Shown here: piece after piece, positions 59,375 through 64,000 of the stretch
Position numbering within the stretch: the stretch's first letter is position 1
Layout: each line of letters begins with the position of its first letter
NCBI GenBank assembly: GCA_021831785.1
Contig: JAKBMB010000011.1
Span: forward strand, 255,491 to 319,490
From: Deltaproteobacteria bacterium
Lineage (GTDB): Bacteria > Desulfobacterota > Binatia > Binatales > Binataceae
Reading direction: 5' to 3'
Length of the DNA: 64,000 nt
The notes under the pieces: model-generated
Told to the model about the DNA's origin: nothing
The model's database searches: none
The model's input: only the letters and a program-made list of their open reading frames with translations
Translations under genes and position numbers: made by a program

Positions 59375-59960
59375 GTGAGCGCAAATGGGGACCGCGCGGT
59401 GGTGCCGGACGGAACTGCTGTCGCGGGAATAAACCTCGGCGATCCGGCTAGCTTCGATCGGGAGTTGAAAGCCCCGACGCGGGTCATCGATTGACCTCGG
59501 CGGGTGGCGCTGGACCTGAACAGCCCTGTCCTGAGCGAAGCCGAAGGAACCGAGATGCCGGTCTACAGCAAGTAGGAGCAGAGCGCCTGCGACGGCGCTT
59601 CGTCTCTGCCTGCCGTCAGCCCTTGCTATAGTCCAACTCGAAAGGCGATACTCTTGCGGCGCGGCGCGTAGGAGCGCAAAGCGGTTAAGGGCAGACGGCT
59701 GAGTCGAAGCGCAGAGCGGAACAGCTATCGACGGGCGGCCGAGCCGGGAGAAGCGTCGGGGAATTTATGGGGGGCAAATGGCATCTCTCGACGCTGCGTC
59801 GCCACCGGAGGCATCCGGCCGCTGCCGGCGCCGCGGCAAAGATCACGGATCGACGCCATCCTGGAATTTCGTAGACGAAGAGCGCTCCATCCATATGGAG
59901 AGCTGACATCGGAAACCCGTAACGGGATACCGGCTAGGGGATTTGGCCTGAAGGAGCATC
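59375..59960. other. non-coding gap before the MFS gene
   Basis: About 586 bp with no supported gene. A CCTGTCCTGAGCGAAGCCGA stretch at about 59525 resembles a segment of MITE family A copy 2 and of repeat B (CTGAGCGAAGC core). The promoter of the following gene is not obvious; GAAGGAG precedes its ATG. Confidence 0.4.
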
Positions 59961-61331
59961 ATGACATCAGACCCATCAGGAGAGTTCAGTGTGGCCGAGC
60001 GCCTCGAGCGCCTGCCGCTTACTTCTTACCAGCGAAAGCTCTTCACGATCATTGCAACGGCCTGGTTTTTCGATTCGATGGATCTGGGCATGCTGACCTA
60101 CGTCTTAGGCTCGATTAGGACCGAGTTTCATCTCTCGGCACCGCGAGCGGGAGCGCTTGGTTCGATGAGCTTTGTCGGCATGTTTTTCGGCGCGGCGCTG
60201 GCCGGCATGCTGGCCGACCGCTTTGGCCGGCGCATCGTCTTCCAAGGGAGCATGATCATATGGGGCGTGGGTTCTCTGCTTTGTGCCTACGCCGCAAACA
60301 TGCGGCAGTTGATGCTCTATCGGGCGGTGCTCGGCTTGGGCATGGGGATGGAATTCCCGATCGGACAATCGCTGGTCAGCGAGTTTATTCCGGCTCGGCA
60401 GCGGGGCCGTTATATTGCCGTGCTGGAGGGCTTTTGGCCGATTGGGTTTATTGCCGCCGGCTTTCTGGCCTACCTGCTGCTTCCGCTCGGCGGTTGGCGT
60501 CTGGTCTTTGTGGCCGAGGCGGTTCCGGCGCTCTTTGTCCTGGCGATCCGTCTCTTCGTTCCGGAGTCGCCGCGCTGGCTTGAGGCCCGCGGTCGAGCGG
60601 ATGAGGCGCACCGCGTCCTGAGCGCCTTTGAGGACCGCGTACGCCGGGCGCGCGGCGGCGCCGAGTTGCCGACACCGATAAAACTGGCCGCAAGCGCCGT
60701 GACAGGACGGGGACGGTTTTCTTTTTTGGAGCTCTTCGCTCCCGGCTACGTGCAGCGCACGATCATGGTGTGGGCGCTGTGGTTCTTTGCGTTGGTCGGC
60801 TACTACGGTCTTACCACCTGGCTGGGCGCTCTGCTCCAGGAAGCGGGCTACACCGTGACCAGGTCAACCTTGTATATAACGCTGATCTCGCTGGCGGGCG
60901 TGCCGGGCTTCGCGGCAGCCGCCTGGCTCATCGAGCGATGGGGCCGCAAGGCGATGATGATTGTCACGCTGCTGGGCTCGGCGGTGACGGCCTATTTCTA
61001 TGGAACGGCCACCGGCTTTGCGCAGCTTGTCGGCTTTGGTCTTTGCATGCAGTTTTTTATGTTCGCTATGTGGAGCGTGCTCTATGCCTACACACCGGAG
61101 CTTTACCCGACTCACGCGCGGGCGACCGGCGCCGGATGCGCTTCGAGTGTCGGCCGAGTCGGTGCCCTGCTGGGTCCCACTATCGTCGGCTTGATCAAGC
61201 CGATTTCCGGGCAAGCCGGCGTTTTCACGCTGGGCGCGGGCGCCTTTGTGATCGCCGCGCTAGTGGTGCTGGCGCTGGGAATCGAGACCCGCGGCAAAAC
61301 GCTGGAAGAACTGAACCCCCTGGTTGCTTAA
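59961..61331 (+). CDS. MFS transporter, sugar/metabolite:H+ symporter type
   Basis: A 456-residue MFS permease with 12 helices. Motif A-like loops are GMLADRFGRRIVFQGSM (after TM2) and AAWLIERWGRKAMMIVTLLG (after TM8); the family's PESPRWLEARGRADEAHRVL follows TM6, and PARQRGRYIAVLEGFWPIG with YRAVLGLGMGMEFPIGQSLV are also typical of SP/AAHS-type members. It likely imports an organic acid, sugar or aromatic compound with protons. No operon partner is visible; it is convergent with the ArsS-like gene 117 bp away. GAAGGAG precedes the ATG. Confidence 0.9.
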   Translation: MTSDPSGEFSVAERLERLPLTSYQRKLFTIIATAWFFDSMDLGMLTYVLGSIRTEFHLSAPRAGALGSMSFVGMFFGAALAGMLADRFGRRIVFQGSMIIWGVGSLLCAYAANMRQLMLYRAVLGLGMGMEFPIGQSLVSEFIPARQRGRYIAVLEGFWPIGFIAAGFLAYLLLPLGGWRLVFVAEAVPALFVLAIRLFVPESPRWLEARGRADEAHRVLSAFEDRVRRARGGAELPTPIKLAASAVTGRGRFSFLELFAPGYVQRTIMVWALWFFALVGYYGLTTWLGALLQEAGYTVTRSTLYITLISLAGVPGFAAAAWLIERWGRKAMMIVTLLGSAVTAYFYGTATGFAQLVGFGLCMQFFMFAMWSVLYAYTPELYPTHARATGAGCASSVGRVGALLGPTIVGLIKPISGQAGVFTLGAGAFVIAALVVLALGIETRGKTLEELNPLVA

Positions 61332-61448
61332 GCTCTCGCAAGGGCCTGGTCAAGGATGGGCTTGGTCCGCTTGCCGGATTGCCGCATGCGCTGCGCGCGG
61401 CAAGCCTCATGATGCCCGCGGCTTGCGCGAGACAAAAACTTCCCGCGG

Positions 61449-62477
61449 CTAGGCGAGGGCGCCGCCGCAGCTTGAGCCTGTGCCGGCGGTGCAGCCGAAA
61501 CAGTGGCGCCCGGTGGCGATTTGGGCGCCGTCAAGCTCGCGCAGGTTGTCAATGTCCCAGATTGTGAGTTCCGGACCGTCGGCTCCGACGCGCAGCGCCA
61601 TCCCCAACATCTGGTTAAAGTCGCAGTCGTAAAGCTTTCCGTCGTAGCCGACGCTCACCAGATGGCGGCACATCAAGCCCGCGACGGTGGCCGGATTGAA
61701 GTGATTGACGAGCAGGCCCATGTACTCCTGCTCCTGGCCCCAGTGGCGCAGTTGGGCCGCAAAACGGTTGATGGGCATGTTGGTGATGGTGAGCAGATGG
61801 TCGAACTCGATACCGAAGTTTTTCCTGAGTTCCTCCTTATAGCGGGCTTCGAGGCCGGCTTGCGCGGGCGGCAGGAAGCCACCGACCGGGTTGTACACAA
61901 GATTGAGCGTAAGCCCGGGATCGCCCATTCCATAGCCGAGGCGGTTGAGCATCGTCAGCGCAGCGATGCTCTTATCGAAAACCCCGCCTCCCCGTTGACG
62001 ATCGACGTTTTCGCGGCCATAGCAAGGCATCGAGCAAACCAGTTCCACCTGATTACGCCGATAAAACTGCGGCAGCCATTCCATGCCCTCGACGAACAGC
62101 ACGGTGAGATTGCATCGCACCATCACTCGCCGGCCCAGCGCGCGGGCTTGCTCGACCAAGAAGCGGAAGTTCGAATTGAGCTCGGGTGCGCCACCGGTCA
62201 GGTCGACCCCTGTAATCTGCTCACTGCGCGCAAGGATCGCCCTGACGCGCTCGGCCACCTCGCGCGTCATCCGCTCCGGGCGCTTCGGGCCGGCGTCGAC
62301 GTGACAATGATGGCACGCCTGGTTACAGAGCTTGCCGACATTGACCTGCAGCGTTGCCGTTCGCCCGCGGCTGAGCAGACCGAGGCTGTGCTCGCTTAGG
62401 ACGCGATTAAAATTTATGCTCGCCCCGGCGCCGATCGGGGCATCAAGAGCGGTCTTAACCTCGCCGCAGGATTCCAC
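61449..62477 (-). CDS. arsS: ArsS-like radical SAM protein (arsenosugar type)
   Basis: A 342-residue radical SAM protein. The iron-sulfur cysteines are in KLCNQACHHCHVDAGPKRPE (C-x3-C-x2-C), followed by VDLTGGAPELNSNFRFLVEQ. The C-terminal SPASM-like tail carries CRHLVSVGYDGKLYDCDFNQ, and GRHCFGCTAGTGSSCGGALA, the signature of the arsenosugar biosynthesis group ArsS (DUF3641). GTG 62477 has GGGAGGAACG upstream, so an earlier ATG is rejected. Its product makes the trivalent arsenosugar precursor by adding a deoxyadenosyl group to dimethylarsenite. No arsM methyltransferase is in view, so that partner is elsewhere. Confidence 0.88.
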   Translation of the reverse strand: MESCGEVKTALDAPIGAGASINFNRVLSEHSLGLLSRGRTATLQVNVGKLCNQACHHCHVDAGPKRPERMTREVAERVRAILARSEQITGVDLTGGAPELNSNFRFLVEQARALGRRVMVRCNLTVLFVEGMEWLPQFYRRNQVELVCSMPCYGRENVDRQRGGGVFDKSIAALTMLNRLGYGMGDPGLTLNLVYNPVGGFLPPAQAGLEARYKEELRKNFGIEFDHLLTITNMPINRFAAQLRHWGQEQEYMGLLVNHFNPATVAGLMCRHLVSVGYDGKLYDCDFNQMLGMALRVGADGPELTIWDIDNLRELDGAQIATGRHCFGCTAGTGSSCGGALA

Positions 62478-62957
62478 GTGACGTTCCTCCCATGGAAATT
62501 TATATATTGTCCGCTTAGAGCGCCGGACGTTACAACAAGGCAAGCGCTTGGCGCAAATCTCCGGGCCGCGAGGCCCTGGCCGATCTGCCGCATCGCAAAC
62601 CCATGCCCGACGGCCGCAGGCCTGAATTGGCCGGGCGTCCTTTTCGATGCGCAGCGAACGCCGCTCCGGCAAACAGGAACCCGGCGCTGGTGGCGACGGC
62701 CCGCCGGTGCGACTCGATTACGTCTCAGTGCGAGGTGACATCGCGAGCGGCGAAGCGCTTGAAGAGCATGCTGAGCAGAAAAGCTCCGACGCGAGTCAGA
62801 TGCGGCACAAGCCGGCGGGATGCGGTTGGGCTGGTTCTTTGCCTTTCGCGCCGTAGCGTTATAGATAGTCATTGAGAACGCCTCGGCGCTAACAGCAGAA
62901 TCTATCGTTTACTTAAAACCTGTGTCGAGATTCTCCTGCTCAGACGGAGAGGCTCGC
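62478..62957. other. divergent intergenic region
   Basis: About 480 bp between two divergent genes. Near the ArsS gene is an AT-rich stretch (CAATATATAAATTTCC on the minus strand) that may hold its -10, with TTGTAA some 18 bases further upstream. GAGAGG lies before the hydrolase-cyclase gene. No gene or repeat is recognised in the middle. Confidence 0.4.
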
Positions 62958-64000
62958 ATGACCGCGATCAAGTACGCGAAAAGCGGCAGCGTCCACGTTG
63001 CATACCAGGTGTTCGGCAGCGGAGCCCACGATCTGGTGATGGTCCCCGGGGCCTTTTCGCATCAGGAGCTCGTCTGGGACGACCCTCTGGCGGCGCGCTT
63101 GCTGGAACGGCTCGGTTCATTTGCTCGCGTGGTCGCTTTCGACAAACGTGGACAGGGGCTATCCGACCGCGGCGTCGCAGTGCCAACCCTCGAGGAGCGG
63201 ATGGACGACCTGCGGGCGGTGATGGATGCCGCCGGCGCGGAGCGCGCGGCAGTCTTAGGAGTCTCTGAAGGCGGCGCATTGGCAGCGGTGTTCGCTGCGA
63301 GCAACCCGGCTCGCGTCTCGGCGCTTATCCTTTTGAGTACCCGCGCGCGCTGGTCATGGGCGTCCGACTATCCAACCGGCAGGCCGTCTGAGGAGATAGC
63401 AAAACTGGTTGCCCAGACCGAAAAGCATTGGGGCGAAGGCGTCGCCGTTGCGCAGATGGCGCCGAGCCGCGCGAGCGACCCGGCCTTTCATCGCTGGTGG
63501 TGTAAGCTGGAGCGAATGAGCGCGAGCCCGGCCGACATCGTAGCGCTTTATCAGATGATCTTCGAGATTGATATCCGTAACGTGCTGCCCACGATCCGCG
63601 TCCCCACCCTGGTGATGCATCGCAGAGGTGACCAAGTCATTCCGCTCGAGGACGGCGGCTGCGTCGCCGAGCGGATTCCGGGCGCGAAGTTCGTCGCGCT
63701 GGAAGGCGCCGACCATTTCCCTTGGGTCGATGCCGGCGATGATTTTATCGGGGAAATTGAGGAGTTTCTCACCGGCATGCGCCGCGCAGCGGTGCCTGAC
63801 CGTATCCTTGCGACGCTGCTCTTCGTCGACATCGTGGGCTCGACGGAACAGGCGGCGAAGCTGGGCGACGCCAGATGGCGCGACCTGCTGGGGAGCTATT
63901 ACGGCTTGGTGGAGCGGCAGTTGGCGCGCTTCGGCGGCCGCAAGCTCGGCACTGCCGGCGACGGTGTCTTCGCCAGCTTCGACGGCCCCGCGCGCGCCGT
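62958..64000 (+). CDS. alpha/beta-hydrolase-nucleotide cyclase fusion, 3'-truncated by the window
   Basis: Open from ATG 62958 to the window edge (347 residues seen). An N-terminal alpha/beta hydrolase domain (YQVFGSGAHDLVMVPGAFSH, GFDKRGQG-like FDKRGQGLSDRG, nucleophile serine in VLGVSEGGALAA, catalytic histidine near GADHFPW) spans to about residue 270. A class III adenylyl/guanylyl cyclase domain then starts LLFVDIVGSTEQAAKLGDAR with the metal-binding aspartate, then RKLGTAGDGVFASFDG. The fusion is known in bacteria: the hydrolase is thought to sense or degrade a ligand and the cyclase makes cAMP or cGMP. Dimerisation and substrate lysine/aspartate residues lie beyond the window. Confidence 0.85.
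   Translation, partial: MTAIKYAKSGSVHVAYQVFGSGAHDLVMVPGAFSHQELVWDDPLAARLLERLGSFARVVAFDKRGQGLSDRGVAVPTLEERMDDLRAVMDAAGAERAAVLGVSEGGALAAVFAASNPARVSALILLSTRARWSWASDYPTGRPSEEIAKLVAQTEKHWGEGVAVAQMAPSRASDPAFHRWWCKLERMSASPADIVALYQMIFEIDIRNVLPTIRVPTLVMHRRGDQVIPLEDGGCVAERIPGAKFVALEGADHFPWVDAGDDFIGEIEEFLTGMRRAAVPDRILATLLFVDIVGSTEQAAKLGDARWRDLLGSYYGLVERQLARFGGRKLGTAGDGVFASFDGPARA

Overview
This is a GC-rich (roughly 60-65% by eye), densely coded bacterial chromosome segment. It has no rRNA, no prophage, no CRISPR array and no intact insertion sequence, but it carries at least three families of small non-coding dispersed repeats. A Gram-negative cell is implied by the Wzx/Wzy/Wzz-type exopolysaccharide genes, a heptosyltransferase-type GT9 protein, a TorT-like periplasmic binding protein and an arginine N-succinyltransferase. 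The mix (XdhC/MocA, SufS-SufU, PrkA-YeaH-SpoVR, CHAD/SixA/Ppx polyphosphate genes, ArsS-like radical SAM protein) suits an uncultivated soil or subsurface deltaproteobacterial-type lineage (Binatota/Desulfobacterota-like). That placement is inference; no marker gene in the window fixes it.

Layout. 1-7.1 kb: molybdenum hydroxylase maturation (MocA-like, XdhC), the SufS-SufU sulfur-transfer pair, and a sensor kinase/sigma-54 response regulator pair that ends exactly at a miniature transposable element. 7.6-14.6 kb: a small secreted protein, a LacI regulator, a ROK/polyphosphate-glucokinase-like protein, two tandem thymidylate-kinase-like proteins (the second with a degenerate P-loop), SixA and a CHAD protein, which together suggest polyphosphate or phospho-signal metabolism. 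15-27.2 kb: a single-strand exopolysaccharide locus opening with its own NusG/RfaH-like antiterminator and an ops-like GGCGGTAGC site, then chain-length regulator, flippase, polymerase, four glycosyltransferases, an FkbM methyltransferase and an EpsB-type priming sugar transferase bracketed by two copies of a repeat. 27.6-30.2 kb: Ppx/GppA phosphatase, CopD-like membrane protein, metallo-hydrolase. 30.4-35.2 kb: the PrkA-YeaH-SpoVR stress cassette. 35.2-39.4 kb: aminotransferase, M20 deacylase and AstA, an arginine-succinyltransferase-type amino-acid module.

41.6-54.9 kb: an acyl-CoA dehydrogenase, then a long minus-strand catabolic locus: biotin carboxylase and its carrier protein, the three 5-oxoprolinase subunits (PxpA, PxpC, PxpB), a ribose-type ABC importer with a TorT-like binding protein, a GabT-like aminotransferase, and a MerR-XRE-cupin three-domain regulator. 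Divergent to it is biotin synthase, which would supply the cofactor of the carboxylase. I read this as an uptake and ring-opening pathway for 5-oxoproline or another lactam whose omega-amino-acid product is transaminated. 55-64 kb: a GT2 glycosyltransferase, tRNA-Leu(CAG), a methyltransferase with a nuclease-like partner broken by one in-frame stop, a possible pseudoknotted small RNA ending in a strong terminator, an MFS transporter, an ArsS-like radical SAM protein, and an alpha/beta-hydrolase-nucleotide-cyclase fusion running off the window.

Two architectural features recur. Six genes have a TANNNT box 6-7 nt before an ATG/GTG with no Shine-Dalgarno sequence, which predicts leaderless transcripts. 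Repeat families A and B begin at TAG trinucleotides and twice abut the stop codon of a gene.
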